Both the position numbers and the translations under genes were made by a program. A stretch of 64,000 nt of DNA, from positions 496,997 to 560,996 of the forward strand of contig CABFPE010000345.1 of the NCBI GenBank assembly GCA_900660155.1, given 5' to 3'. Position 1 is the first letter of the stretch; every line of letters begins with the position of its first letter. The DNA comes from Hofstenia miamia (taxonomy: Eukaryota > Xenacoelomorpha > Acoela > Hofsteniidae). Shown one piece after another: positions 14,389-26,379 of the stretch. The notes below the pieces were generated by a model. The model searched no databases. It was not told the origin of the DNA and saw nothing but the letters and a program-made list of their open reading frames with translations.

Positions 14389-15077
14389 CAGAAAATTAAC
14401 AAAAAAATAAAACATATGGGATGGAATTAGTGTAGTTACTTGACCGAGACGAATTTTCCATTTTCAACTAGGAACGTTGACCACCTTGATTTAATATTTG
14501 ATATTATTCTACATTATATTATTTTATGTAATATATCATATTATGTATTAGTAAATTTTTTATGTAATATATTATATTACATAACACAGTATGACATAAA
14601 ATTTAGTTGAATAAATTTTTTCACTAATTTCAGTCAAGTTTTGGACAAGAATTATGAATTTGAACTAACTAACTTTTAGAAAGCCTGCATATCATTACGT
14701 TTTTCAGTTAAGGTCTAAGACTATGCACGCATTGGACCATTGAAATTATACCTTCTCTGCTATTCTTTTCCAACAATAATTCACAAGCTCAGTTTCACTG
14801 TCGTGACGAGTCACATTGAGTATCAGGATGGGAAAAAATTTTATTGACATACCTTCATGCACCGTGTATATAACAACATTATTCATGTATTCTCTGCAAA
14901 TAAAAGCTGCTTATAAATGCAAGACTTTTGTGAATTCATTCCTTCACATTTTTTGACATTATATTCTCGAAAATCAATCCATTACAAATATAGGGTTGAG
15001 GCAAACGAAATATTCTGAAACATATAAAATATTTTTTGTTATTGGATCTTCGAACGCAAATAATGAATTTTCCAGCT
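13841..15077. other. anonymous A+T-rich DNA
   Basis: Contains a (TA)n array at about 14350-14388 and palindromic ATGTAATATAT-type sequence near 14535-14585. No gene signal is visible. Confidence 0.5.
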
Positions 15078-16151
15078 GCCATACTATGTTAGAGTCCTGG
15101 CTAGTTGAAGATCTCCAATCTTTGTCATTTTCTATTCTGCATGTTTAACATGAATTGAAAAACCACAATAGCGATTGTTATTTTTGTCTTTGAAGAAGGG
15201 GTTCTCTCGTATATCCTGCTAACAACTCATCTTGCTAACCTCTACCTTACAACATTTATCTTCAATACTTAAACGTCTTGATATTAAAGTATGCATGTCT
15301 AACATACAAAAAAATTTTACAGGAGCAAGTGAGCCAATCTGATAGTGGAATTTCTAACACAAATTCTCAAGATCTTCATTAGTTGCAAGGCTAAGTCTTA
15401 GCATGAGACTAACTGGAATTTTCTTTGCTAAATTGAGGAAATGAAATATTGTTATTGATGATGTCTACTAAACTTCATATCCCGAAATATCTATTAAATG
15501 TTTTTCTTGAAAATTTGGATGTTTATTAATAAAAAAGGAAAAATTACACCTACTACTCAAGAGACTTTCTATATGAATGGTTTTATCTAGAACATATTGA
15601 AATCTGCAAAATTNGCCATACTATGTTAGAGTCCTGGCTAGTTGAAGATCTCCAATCTTTGTCATTTTCTATTCTGCATGTTTAACATGAATTGAAAAAC
15701 CACAATAGCGATTGTTATTTTTGTCTTTGAAGAAGGGGTTCTCTCGTATATCCTGCTAACAACTCATCTTGCTAACCTCTACCTTACAACATTTATCTTC
15801 AATACTTAAACGTCTTGATATTAAAGTATGCATGTCTAACATACAAAAAAATTTTACAGGAGCAAGTGAGCCAATCTGATAGTGGAATTTCTAACACAAA
15901 TTCTCAAGATCTTCATTAGTTGCAAGGCTAAGTCTTAGCAGGAGACTAACTGGAATTTTTTTTTCTAAATTGAGGAAATGAGATATTGTTAGGGATGATG
16001 TCTACTAAACTTCATATCCCGAAATATCAATTGAATGTTTTTCTTGAAAATTTTGGATGTTTAGTAGAAAAAAAGGAAAAATTACACCTACTAGTCAAGA
16101 GACTTTCTATATGAATGGTTTTATCTAGAACATATTGAAATCTGCAAAATT
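15078..16151 (+). repeat. about 537-bp direct duplication joined at one N, slightly diverged
   Basis: Bases 15078-15613 recur at 15615-16151 with N at 15614. The first two thirds appear identical. The last third carries several substitutions and one-base length differences (AGCATGAGAC against AGCAGGAGAC, GTTATTGATG against GTTAGGGATG). This is the level expected between two haplotypes, so it most likely represents both alleles of one locus placed in tandem. Confidence 0.85.
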
Positions 16152-16727
16152 GGGACTATAATTTGGCCTCATATGGCTTCTGTATGTTCAGATCAATTAA
16201 AGCAATCTATTTATTAGTTATTTGATCACTAAAGAAATGTTTGCTGATAACTAAGAGTTTTGATATTATCTCAATTACAGCAATTAGAAAATGATCCAAT
16301 TTAGATTATATTTTGGCCTCATGGGATTTGGATGAACAGAAAACATCTGCTGACATTTAAATCAAAATAAAATTAGATGCCCATATGCAATTTTAAAATT
16401 CATTTGAGGATTTTTGGAATCTCAATTTTAATACAATTTCCGATTTGTATAATCAATCATAAACTTAGTTTCTACTGTGAAAATAACATTAATTTCGTTT
16501 TTAAAAATTTTAAATTGCCCAGAAACACCGAAAAAATGTTCTCAACTAAGAAAAACATATTTTTTGTCACACTGTGTAATTATTTTCAAACTTGTTATAT
16601 CTCCATTAAATTTATTTAATCACAATTCAGGAACAATGGAATCTGTTACAAATTTCACCTGATTGAATCGATACAAAAAAATTGAGCATGGGACGAGTCC
16701 AGCACAAGTCTTGATCTTAAAAAAGTA
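16152..16727. other. anonymous A+T-rich DNA
   Basis: Overlapping 60-80 codon frames exist near 16377-16662 but have no recognisable motif. The phrase TTTGGCCTCAT occurs twice (near 16162 and 16313), a minor local repeat. Confidence 0.45.
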
Positions 16728-19353
16728 ATGAAATGGCTTATATTTTATTAAATAAATACAGGCTCTCTCTGTCTTGAAATTTTGAAGTTTCAGGTTCACA
16801 AAAAACGCTACCAATTGCAGTAAAAAATGAAGGTTGACTAAAACATCAAGTAACATTGAGTGTTTGATATTTATACTATTTCGTAATTATTTAAGTTGTG
16901 GTCATGAAGTCCGGCTCGTGTCTATCACTTCGCTTGATTTCCAAGGAAGATAATGAGACAATTTCTTAAGAATTCCAAGATTTTGAAGTTGCAAAGAGAT
17001 GGTAATTTTGCGTATGTATACCATAGTTGTATGACACTTTACTTAACACTCGAACTATGTTATAAAAATAATACATAAAATAGGGGTTTTGCGGTCAAAA
17101 TTTACCCCAATGCAAAATATAACTAGATTATCAAAAATTATATTTTCAACATTATATACATGAACGGCAGTTACTAGGTGCTACTCGCATGAAAAAATTA
17201 CCACATACATTGCAAATTGATGACACTTTTGGCGATTGAACTACTGCAAATTTGAACCCATAACATAGTTCGATTGTCTATATAGACTTCTACTGCATGC
17301 CTGCAAAATAGTTGTAATTGAAAAGTTCGTTAAAATTTGTTCATACGTGGTGTTGGACAGGGTTTTGTAGGCTTTGACCGGTTTAAGAATCATTGCTACA
17401 ATTTTGTGTAAGACTGCTTAAAAAATTTATTCATCTACATATATACAGGTTGTTCCATAAGTAAAGAACAATTTTATTGGTTTAATTATAACTTTATAGC
17501 GTTGTATTCATCACACATTTATATTCTGCATATACCTTTAGAGTTTCATTATTTTAAATTATGGATATAAAGATGAGATTGGAGTTAGTGCAGGACTATT
17601 ATGAAAACAGAAGCAGCCCTACACAAGCAAACAGGTCTTACAAAACAAAAAATAAACTTGTCGATGATCCATGTCGTCCACAAGCGGGCATGAAGCTGAT
17701 AAATAAATTTGAAAGTGAATGCACATTTCATGATCTACCAAAGACGGGTAGGCCATCCTGCAGGCGTGATGAACGAATTCAGCTTATTGACCAAGCAATG
17801 GAAACAAAAAAACATGAACATGGTTCAACACCAATTCGACGTATTGCAAACGAAAGTGGTATTCCAAAATCAAGTGTACAGCGACTAATGCGCCATGAGA
17901 TGAATTTTCAGCTTTTTAAATTGCAGTTGTTACAGGAAATTAAAGAAGGTGATATGCAACAGCGGTTGAACTTTGCAAATTGGCTGAAGCTCAATGAAGA
18001 AAGCATTTCAAGAATTTTTGGACAGACGNATGAAATGGCATATATTTAATAAATATACAGGCTTCTATAATCTTGATCAAATATTGGCAGGCTCTGTCTT
18101 GAAATTTTGAAGTTTCAGGTTCACAAAAAACGCTACCAATTGCAGTAAAAAATGAAGGTTGACTAAAACATCAAGTAACATTGAGTGTTTGATATTTATA
18201 CTATTTCGTAATTATTTAAGTTGTGGTCATGAAGTCCGGCTCGTGTCTATCACTTCGCTTGATTTCCAAGGAAGATAATGAGACAATTTCTTAAGAATTC
18301 CAAGATTTTGAAGTTGCAAAGAGATGGTAATTTTGCGTATGTATACCATAGTTGTATGACACTTTACTTAACACTCGAACTATGTTATAAAAATAATACA
18401 TAAAATAGGGGTTTTGCGGTCAAAATTTACCCCAATGCAAAATATAACTAGATTATCAAAAATTATATTTTCAACATTATATACATGAACGGCAGTTACT
18501 AGGTGCTACTCGCATGAAAAAATTACCACATACATTGCAAATTGATGACACTTTTGGCGATTGAACTACTGCAAATTTGAACCCATAACATAGTTCGATT
18601 GTCTATATAGACTTCTACTGCATGCCTGCAAAATAGTTGTAATTGAAAAGTTCGTTAAAATTTGTTCATACGTGGTGTTGGACAGGGTTTTGTAGGCTTT
18701 GACCGGTTTAAGAATCATTGCTACAATTTTGTGTAAGACTGCTTAAAAAATTTATTCATCTACATATATACAGGTTGTTCCATAAGTAAAGAACAATTTT
18801 ATTGGTTTAATTATAACTTTATAGCGTTGTATTCATCACACATTTATATTCTGCATATACCTTTAGAGTTTCATTATTTTAAATTATGGATATAAAGATG
18901 AGATTGGAGTTAGTGCAGGACTATTATGAAAACAGAAGCAGCCCTACACAAGCAAACAGGTCTTACAAAACAAAAAATAAACTTGTCGATGATCCATGTC
19001 GTCCACAAGCGGGCATGAAGCTGATAAATAAATTTGAAAGTGAATGCACATTTCATGATCTACCAAAGACGGGTAGGCCATCCTGCAGGCGTGATGAACG
19101 AATTCAGCTTATTGACCAAGCAATGGAAACAAAAAAACATGAACATGGTTCAACACCAATTCGACGTATTGCAAACGAAAGTGGTATTCCAAAATCAAGT
19201 GTACAGCGACTAATGCGCCATGAGATGAATTTTCAGCTTTTTAAATTGCAGTTGTTACAGGAAATTAAAGAAGGTGATATGCAACAGCGGTTGAACTTTG
19301 CAAATTGGCTGAAGCTCAATGAAGAAAGCATTTCAAGAATTTTTGGACAGACG
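16728..19353 (+). repeat. 1.3-kb direct duplication that splits a transposase, joined at one N
   Basis: Bases 16728-18028 recur at 18030-19353. The second copy has an extra stretch near its start (ATAATCTTGATCAAATATT). N 18029 sits at the joint, in the middle of the transposase frame. The duplication therefore shows the left end and the first 156 codons of one mariner element twice. Confidence 0.85.
17446..18028 (+). mobile_element. second representation of the 5' half of the mariner-like element
   Basis: Carries the left inverted repeat CAGGTTGTTCCATAAG after a TA and then the start of the transposase frame (ATG at 17561). It breaks at N 18029. Sequence and flanks match 18771-19353, so it is best read as an assembly copy of the same insertion rather than a separate element. 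Confidence 0.75.
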
Positions 19354-20070
19354 AGGCATACATTCATCTCAATGGAGATATAAGCCGGTATCATTGTCGC
19401 ATATGGAGCCAAAAGAAGCTAATATCTATTTAGTAAAGTCACTGCATCCACAAAAGTTATGCGTATGGTTTAGTTTTACAGCTTCATTTCGTCTCACACC
19501 ATTTATCTTCGTCGAAACCATGAACGGTGCTAATTACCTTGATATGCTAATGAGACATGTTAGACCACAGATAGCACACCACCGCAAACTATCCAGTACC
19601 ATTTTTATGCAGGATGGTGCACCTGCGCAATTTGCGAAAGATGCGCGGAATTATCTTTATGCAACATTCCGGAAGGATCGCGTCATCTCATGTGGTTGTA
19701 AAATTTTATGGTGACCACGTTCCTCAGACATGAATCCATTGGATTACTGGTTCTGAGGAACGTTCAAAGCAACAGTTTTTCGTCGTAATGCTCCACAAAC
19801 ATTAAATTAATTAAAACAAAGAGTAATAGAGGAATTGTGGGGCATTTACAACAGAAGAAATGGCTGTATTAGTGAGCAGCTTATGGTGGAAGTGTAAACT
19901 ATTGCAAAGAGTAAATGGTGGTCACTTTCAACAGTTATTATGAACTCCTTCAATTATATATACATAACTAGATATGTTAATCATCTTTGCTTGCTAGTTT
20001 TTGGTTTAATAAAATTTGTTAGTAATTTTGTTATTATTTTCAAATTGTTTCTTACTTATAGGACAACCTG
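18771..20070 (+). mobile_element. near full-length Tc1/mariner-like element (1300 bp)
   Basis: The left end CAGGTTGTTCCATAAGTAA matches the reverse complement of the right end, CAGGTTGTCCTATAAGTAA. Both ends are flanked by TA (18769-18770 and 20071-20072). The 1.3-kb length is standard for the superfamily. It encloses a single transposase gene that is broken by frameshifts and stops, so this copy is non-autonomous. The intact inverted repeats could in principle still be recognised by a related enzyme. Confidence 0.9.
18886..19943 (+). pseudogene. Tc1/mariner-like transposase, broken
   Basis: The ATG at 18886 starts a frame whose first 115 residues hold the paired helix-turn-helix DNA-binding region with the GRP linker (63-65) and a second HTH-like segment (about 90-112). 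Catalytic motifs follow in shifting frames: TDEAYIHLNGDISRYH near 19349 (first Asp), FMQDGAPAQF near 19605 (second Asp) and SSDMNPLDYWF near 19727 (third Asp, about 42 residues after the second). The end reads LLQRVNGGHFQQLL before a TGA at 19941-19943. I count at least three frame changes plus in-frame stops: TAG after KKLISI, TGA after KILW, TGA after DYWF and TAA after TLN. Spacing near DD41D suggests a lineage distinct from the DD37D element at 120-891. Confidence 0.85.
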
Positions 20071-20072
20071 TA

Positions 20073-22429
20073 TTTTTTGTAATTGTATTCTATCTAGTTC
20101 TGTTTAACCATCTGTCAAAATGCTTTGCATATATTTTTCATCAAAGTGTTTAGATGAATAATTTTATCACCTGAAATCAACAAGATGCAAATATCTGCTC
20201 ATGTAGGACAGGTATTGACAGGTTTGAAACCTGATCTGCATTGCCTTACTACCAGACAAAAGTTTGCAAATGTGATGTAACCAGCACGCTCTACATCCAA
20301 ATTTTTAACAGACCAAAAAATAACTGGCAAATACATCAATTTTTATAAAAAATTCGAGAATTTTCCGGCCGGGGCTGTTATTTTTTATAATAAAATTAAA
20401 CTCAAGACCGTTTTTGTTTTGTCTTTCATTTCCTATTAACTTCAGTCTCAGTGTTTTCATAAAAACAACTCATCTTTCACAGAGAAAGACGATAATTTTA
20501 TTTGAATGTATTTTTCTCTTTAATGTTAAGTTTTTCTTATACAAGATTTTCCAAATGTCCTTGCACACAATAAGGTCCATGGTTGAATAATTTTTTAAAA
20601 TTTGTGAGGAATAATGAATGGGAAAGAATATTGCCATCTACCGCATTAAAACTTGATGCGCAGTGAGTTGTATATGGAAATGTGGTTTCAACATGATGAC
20701 CCTCAGGCCCATTATTTTATGCATGGCTGAATGATGGATAGGATGACAGGTAGATGTTGAGTGCCTTTCAAGATTACTAGATTTTTTTCTCTGTTGCTAT
20801 TTCAGAAACAAAATTTATGATGTTGAAGCACAGTTTGCTGCTTGAAAGAAAATATCGTTTTGTTTAAAATACAATCAATTTCTGCAACTTGTTTCAGCAT
20901 TTCCCTTAAAAATTTTGAAGATTCTATTAAGCAGTGTATTGAAGTGAGAGTTAAAGATTTTCAGTGAAGTAGTTTTATGTTTGACTTCTATTCTATGTGT
21001 TCTATTTTTTATTTTTTATTTTATTTTTTTATTTAAGCTATTAAAGTGCTTCGTTATTTTCTTGGCTATAAGGACTTTGGGAAACAATTTATTATTAAAA
21101 TTAAAAAGATACACCGTATGTATTGGAAAATTAGGTACAAAACAATTAATTACACTGTTTTTGCCAACCCTACCACCATCAAAACTATGTTGTCATGCAT
21201 TCTGATTAATAATTATTATAAACAGTTTCAGCAAAAATATGAATTAGGCATTTTCCATCTAACCATTTGGTTCATATTTATGGCTAATTTTCTGATATTC
21301 TCATAACATTGTTCTTATAAAACCTAAGTGCAAGTTATCGTCCTCAAACTTATGTACAATGCGATTGTGTAAATATCTACCTGCTGAAATTTGTGCTGTC
21401 GCCAAACTATGCTAAGTGCAGTCATTCAACGTATCTGACAATACACATTATGACAATTTTTGTCACTGATAGAAGGAAAAATAACACTCTTACTCAAGCA
21501 TATAATTTCACTATACTAGATTATTGCAAACAATACTCGTGCTACGCGTTTTGTTCATTATGTCATCAATTATTTAATATGGAAAATTTTATATTTTTCA
21601 CCAATTTTTTTACAATCTAGTAGTATAAATTTTTCTGGTCATAGCTTCAAAAGAAAACAACTAATATCTAACTACCAGGCTAACAAAATAGCAATACATG
21701 TGGCGCATAAATTTTTCCCAAACTATAATCTCATAATTCAAGCGGAACATAATAGTCTTTACAACTAACAACATGAATGCTTTATTAGCAAGAAAGTGTA
21801 CATCAGCTTTAATGCTTATCATCCGCTTCGATGGCTTGTGTTATTGAAGCTAGTTCTCACGAATTCAATTTGGCAGCAATTGAGAGATCGAAATTCTGAA
21901 GCACGTTTTGAATAAGACATTGATAGTTTAATATTATGCGCCAGTGTGTTACATTCTTTCATAAACTCAGAAAAAAGGAAACATTGTGCTGTAGAAGATA
22001 CATCTTCTTAACAATTCATTAACGATCCCTGACCGAATATTTCTGAACCATATACGAACGTAGCTAAAACGAAATTAGAGACAAAACTTCACCAGTGATG
22101 TTAACGTATAATTCTAGGGCCGATGACAGATGTCAATTTTATGTATTAAACATTCAGTACTTGCTTTGGTGAATCGTAACATTTTGTACATATACATCTG
22201 TAGATACCTACATAACTATTAGACCTTTGTATTTGTCTAAAAATATTTATTAAAGATATAATTTTTACAATTTTGAGCCCTCAACGTTTTGCTATGTTTA
22301 TATAATTACTTTGCTAATTTAGTATTTAAAGGCCTAAACTGCTCTAAGTTCTAAATTAAAGGGCTCAAAATTTGTATAAAATAACTTCTAATAAGCCTTA
22401 CTTCAACTTTTGGTTTCTATGTTTGCCAT
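20073..22429. other. mostly anonymous DNA
   Basis: Apart from the transposase scrap at 20671 nothing is recognisable. Frames of 60-85 codons near 20981-21620 are rich in Phe/Leu/Ile and look like chance translation of A+T-rich DNA. Confidence 0.45.
20671..20775 (+). pseudogene. Tc1/mariner transposase scrap around the second catalytic Asp
   Basis: Translation reads YMEMWFQHDDPQAHYFMHG, stop, MMDRMTGRC. This aligns in order with the family pattern MWFQ(Q/H)DGAPAHYA followed by a WL/GRWIGR-like segment. It is about 35 codons with two stops, and no inverted-repeat ends were found nearby. It resembles the DD37D lineage more than the 18771 element. Confidence 0.5.
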
Positions 22430-22437
22430 GTATATAG

Positions 22438-24193
22438 CAAGGGCGGATACAGAGGGGGGCCTCTAAAATAGGGAAATTCATTAAAATTGTACAATAAACA
22501 TTTCAAATTCCTTAATACCGTCAAATTGAGGGAACAAGAACAATTTTTAAGTGTTTTACAAAAATCTGGAACATGTAAAATGTATTTCATTGAATTTTAC
22601 ACTATAATGGGTCCTATGGATCCTAAAATTTCATCTCAATAAACATAAAAATATTTAGTTTTCAAGAATTGTTTTAAATTTTAAAAGTATTTCAATGCAC
22701 TCTTTTGGATGGGGATGAATAGGAACACATACGATTTCTGTGAGGTATCTTAATTTTAGCATAAAATTTTAAATTATTTTGCATTTAAAAATATACTAGT
22801 AAAACTAGATTAGCATAGCTAAGGCTACCCCTTGGCACAAAAACTTATAGTGATTAATTTTATAGACAAAATAACAATGTACTATATTAAGCATAGCATG
22901 AGTAATAATTAAATTAAATTTTCTACTTGTCTACAATTTCTATTTCTCAACACTGTTCGTACTCTTTTTGTACTCAAATTCAACACCATGCACCTACTCC
23001 AATGATCGCATAACAAATTCTTATATTTTTAATTTATAGATTTTAGCAAGAGCTTTACATTTGTGAATTGGGTGATTTTTTTTACTTTTATCAATATATT
23101 TACCAACATTGATTGAAATTGAGATTAAGCACACATTCATACCATTAGGTGAAAATTTTGCAATTTACTTAATCTCGCCTCATTTACACCACTGGTGTTC
23201 AGTGCATCTGAAAAGTTTCTAAAACAACTTTGTGGTTTAATCGCTGACAAAAGAATACCGACTATTCCATAGCCTACAACTGGATAAGATGCCAACTTAG
23301 CTTCTCCTTGTTACAAAACATGATCCTCTGCATTCGTGGAACTAGACAACACCATGCAAATTCAAGGCTTGAAATTGATCACCACTTAGATGGAGCCACC
23401 CCAAGTGACACTGACAGTTCTTATTTGAAACTGATTTATTTTAATTCTGTTCCAAGATACATAACCCTGACCTAGTATATATTTGATCAGAATTTCCCTG
23501 CTAGAACATTTACCTGGGAATGAAACAAGAAGAATAATTGTCGTCCTTTCTAAATTTTAAAAATAGAATTTTTTGTTGTAACATATTTTCTAGGCACTGG
23601 AATGGATTTTTGAAAGATTGATCATTATATTGAATTACGATATGACAGAAGATACAAACTTCTATATACGAAGTTTTGCACGTGTTGCTTTTTAGTGAAC
23701 TAAATGATTGGCAATCACATTCGTTTCTAGTTCTGAAAATACTGTGATTTTAAATCAAGTTCAAAATCGTCTTGATGTTAGAATTGAGGAATTAACTCAG
23801 GAATTGAACATTGCCTAATATAATCTTGTGGAAAACATAACCTCTTGATGTTGGGAATTAGCATACACATTTTTTGAATCTCATTTGTATTTATGTGTTC
23901 TTTATTTGATTTTTATGTTTTATTTTGTTTAAATAACATTTTATTAATCGTTGATAATTATTCCTTTTTCTATTTTGTAGTACATAATGCAAAAATCCCC
24001 TAAAATTAAAAATTGCAAAAATTCTGTTTCCATTTTTAGAGTCAGTAGATGATGGTGAAATCTGTGCATAGTGCTGAATTTTAAAAATTGAAAATTCAAT
24101 AGTCTTATGCCCTCTCTAGTACCCAATTATGTGTACTTAGCATATTATTTTACGTTGGGGCTCCTCTAAAAAATTTATCTGTACCCGCCACTG
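22438..24193. mobile_element. hAT element with perfect 8-bp target duplication
   Basis: The target duplication GTATATAG is exact on both sides (22430-22437 and 24194-24201). Ends are inverted: left CAAGGGCGGATACAGA against right reverse complement CAGTGGCGGGTACAGA, both followed by an AGAGG(A/C)GCC-like or CCTCTAAAA word. The CAGTGGCG terminus and 8-bp duplication are diagnostic of hAT. At 1756 bp it is shorter than an autonomous hAT (usually 2.5-4 kb). It keeps only a piece of transposase. Confidence 0.88.
23320..23500 (+). pseudogene. hAT transposase fragment
   Basis: The frame starting ILCIRGTRQHH, continuing DGATPSDTDSSYLKLIYFN and ending YIFDQNFP follows, in order, the hAT pattern LPRxRKxPxR, then TPxDYYRxIYFE, then RFDQ. 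One in-frame TAG interrupts it before YIFDQ. It lies centrally in the 22438-24193 element in plus orientation. Family assignment rests on motif order, not on an alignment. Confidence 0.5.
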
Positions 24194-24201
24194 GTATATA
24201 G

Positions 24202-26046
24202 TAAGAGTTGGGCTATTAATTACAACATTCTTGAAAAATTGCATGTTTAATATACGTTTAATGAATATATCCTAATAAGTCTTGTCTAGATTTGATGTCG
24301 GAAATAAAAACAAATTTACAAATAATCCAATTTTTTTACCTCTCCTTAGTTTTAGATATTGGTAGTCTCATCGAAAGTTTAATACATTTTGACAATTTTA
24401 GTCTTAGCAGACATTGACATGTGCAGAAAACTTAGAACAAAATCCGGCCTACTTAAATTAATGCCAATTATGCCCATCTTAAGTTTTCAATTTGCTAGAC
24501 CAAACTGTGCTCATTGATATTTGCAATCATAAATGAAGTTTAGGAGAGTATATGAGACAAATGTGCTATTTCAATATGTAAATGGGATTGTTCAACATCT
24601 TCTTTATAAATTATTTTGCATTCAGTACATTTGGATTGATTTTCGTGCACTGTTGCCTAATAGTAAGTTATTTTTTAATGTTAGTCCCTGTTTCCCAATA
24701 GTTGGCCTAGACCAAGCCGTTCACAGGACCATTTCCATCTCTGGGTTAGATAACTATTGGATTGGATTTTCACTGAAGCGGCGGGCTTGGTTTGGGCTGA
24801 TCTGGGCTTTAAATAATTAAACTAAAAGAAATTTTTAGGTTTATGTTTTCAAACTAAATTACGTCTTATGCAGAACATGGGCTTAATATTGAACCCTTAA
24901 CGGACTTAGGTTGCGCATGGGTAAATAGCATGTTCGGATTCTGTCCATTGCTTGGACATATTTTTTTATATTTTGAATTATAGAATTTTAAATCTGTTGA
25001 TATTCTTTCCTTGATATGGTGGTGATATGTTAACTATCTTAAACACCAATGCATCTCAATGCAATATCAACTAAAATAACAATAGTTTGCTGCTTAATAA
25101 AATTTCCTCGAAGAAGTAAGTTTTTTTATCAATTGCGATCTTGCAATTGCAAAACACATTCATTCCCTTATATAATATAGAAATTTTATTTTTATATATA
25201 TATATATATATATAATGTTGGGATTGTATTATTATTTCCTTAATTTTCATATAAATGTTGAATATTACCATACTATATTGGTGTAGCGTAATTGATTACT
25301 TTGTTGTGTTGAATGACACAACAGCCTTTTGCTGTTGTGTTGTGTTGGATGTGTGAGAAAACTCACATAAAGGCAATTCTGCTCTTGCTCCCTTAATCCT
25401 AAGTCACACCAATGTACTGCACAATCACTTAAAAGATTATGATTGGTTTCTGAAGCAAACGCGTCAATATCCAATATTAATTTCTTAGCCGGGGGTACTA
25501 CTTGCGCCACGTCTATATGAATTTGATTGACAAATTTCCTTCATTTTATATATATATATAATGTGTTTAAAATATCTTAGGGTTATCTGAAACTCTTGAT
25601 GCTAGATATAGATACATGGTGCACTGAAATGTCTTCAGACATCAATGAAGTCAACTGAGAGCATATATATTTATGTATATATACATATATATATACTGTA
25701 TATATATATTATATATATATATACATATGCATGTACATTATTTTTTATATATATTTATATATATTTTTTTTATATATATATTTTTTATTGAAGCTGCCAA
25801 GGAATTGAGTAAATTTACTGTTTTAATTCAATGGAATGTCTATGGTCTAAAACCCTTAATATAATGATCCCTCAAAATCTAAGGTGTACAAAATTTTATA
25901 TTGACCCCAAATTAAAAAACAAATCATTTCATTAAGATATCGAAAGACAGTATAACAAGAAATAGACACTTTTTTAAGTGAGATTTAAACAAATATTTTG
26001 ATAAATATATAGACGCTTCATGTAAAAATACCCTATTCTTCATATA
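24202..26046. other. anonymous DNA with TA arrays and one dispersed repeat
   Basis: TA arrays are at 25192-25214 and 25662-25786. A dispersed repeat is at 25301-25381. The 95-codon frame near 24533-24820 shows no family motif. Confidence 0.5.
25301..25381 (+). repeat. dispersed 80-bp repeat, copy 1
   Basis: Shares with 52031-52109 the order TTGTGT, TGACACAACA, TTTGTTGT-like, GTTGG, TGTGTGA(A/G)AA, ACTCA, AAAGGCAA, TCTG. ACACAACA and TGTTGTGT can pair as a short hairpin. Two copies 27 kb apart point to a small interspersed element, with ends undefined. Confidence 0.6.
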
Positions 26047-26054
26047 TGTGAGAG

Positions 26055-26371
26055 CAGATTTTTCGGGTCGAGTTCGGGTTAGTCACGACGAGTTTGAGTT
26101 CGTGTATTTTTTTAAAGAAAATTCCGAGTTCGATCGAGTTTTTTTTCTAATTCCGAGTTTTTTAGGGTGAAATACATTTATTTTACAATAATTCTAGGCT
26201 AAAAAATTGTTATTTGCGATTGGTAAAGAAATTGAAATTAGTATATTAACTTAATTTTTACGGTATTTTCGAGTTCGAGTTTTGACGATTTCTCTTCCGA
26301 GTGTTTCCGATCGAGTTTTGCGAGCTTATTCGAGTTCGAGTTCTTAACATTCCGAATATTCAAAAACCCTG
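26055..26371. mobile_element. hAT-type MITE with 8-bp target duplication
   Basis: TGTGAGAG is repeated exactly at 26047-26054 and 26372-26379. The left end is CAGATTTTTCGGG and the reverse complement of the right end is CAGGGTTTTTGAATATTCGG, giving CAG termini as in hAT. Only 317 bp, no coding. Both halves are crowded with degenerate GAGTTCGAG/GATCGAGTTTT words that are absent from the flanks. Confidence 0.85.
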
Positions 26372-26379
26372 TGTGAGAG

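Noticed and set aside
17561-18049. A second, independent transposase gene
   Set aside because: Identical in sequence and flanks to 18886 onward and ends at N 18029; an assembly copy.
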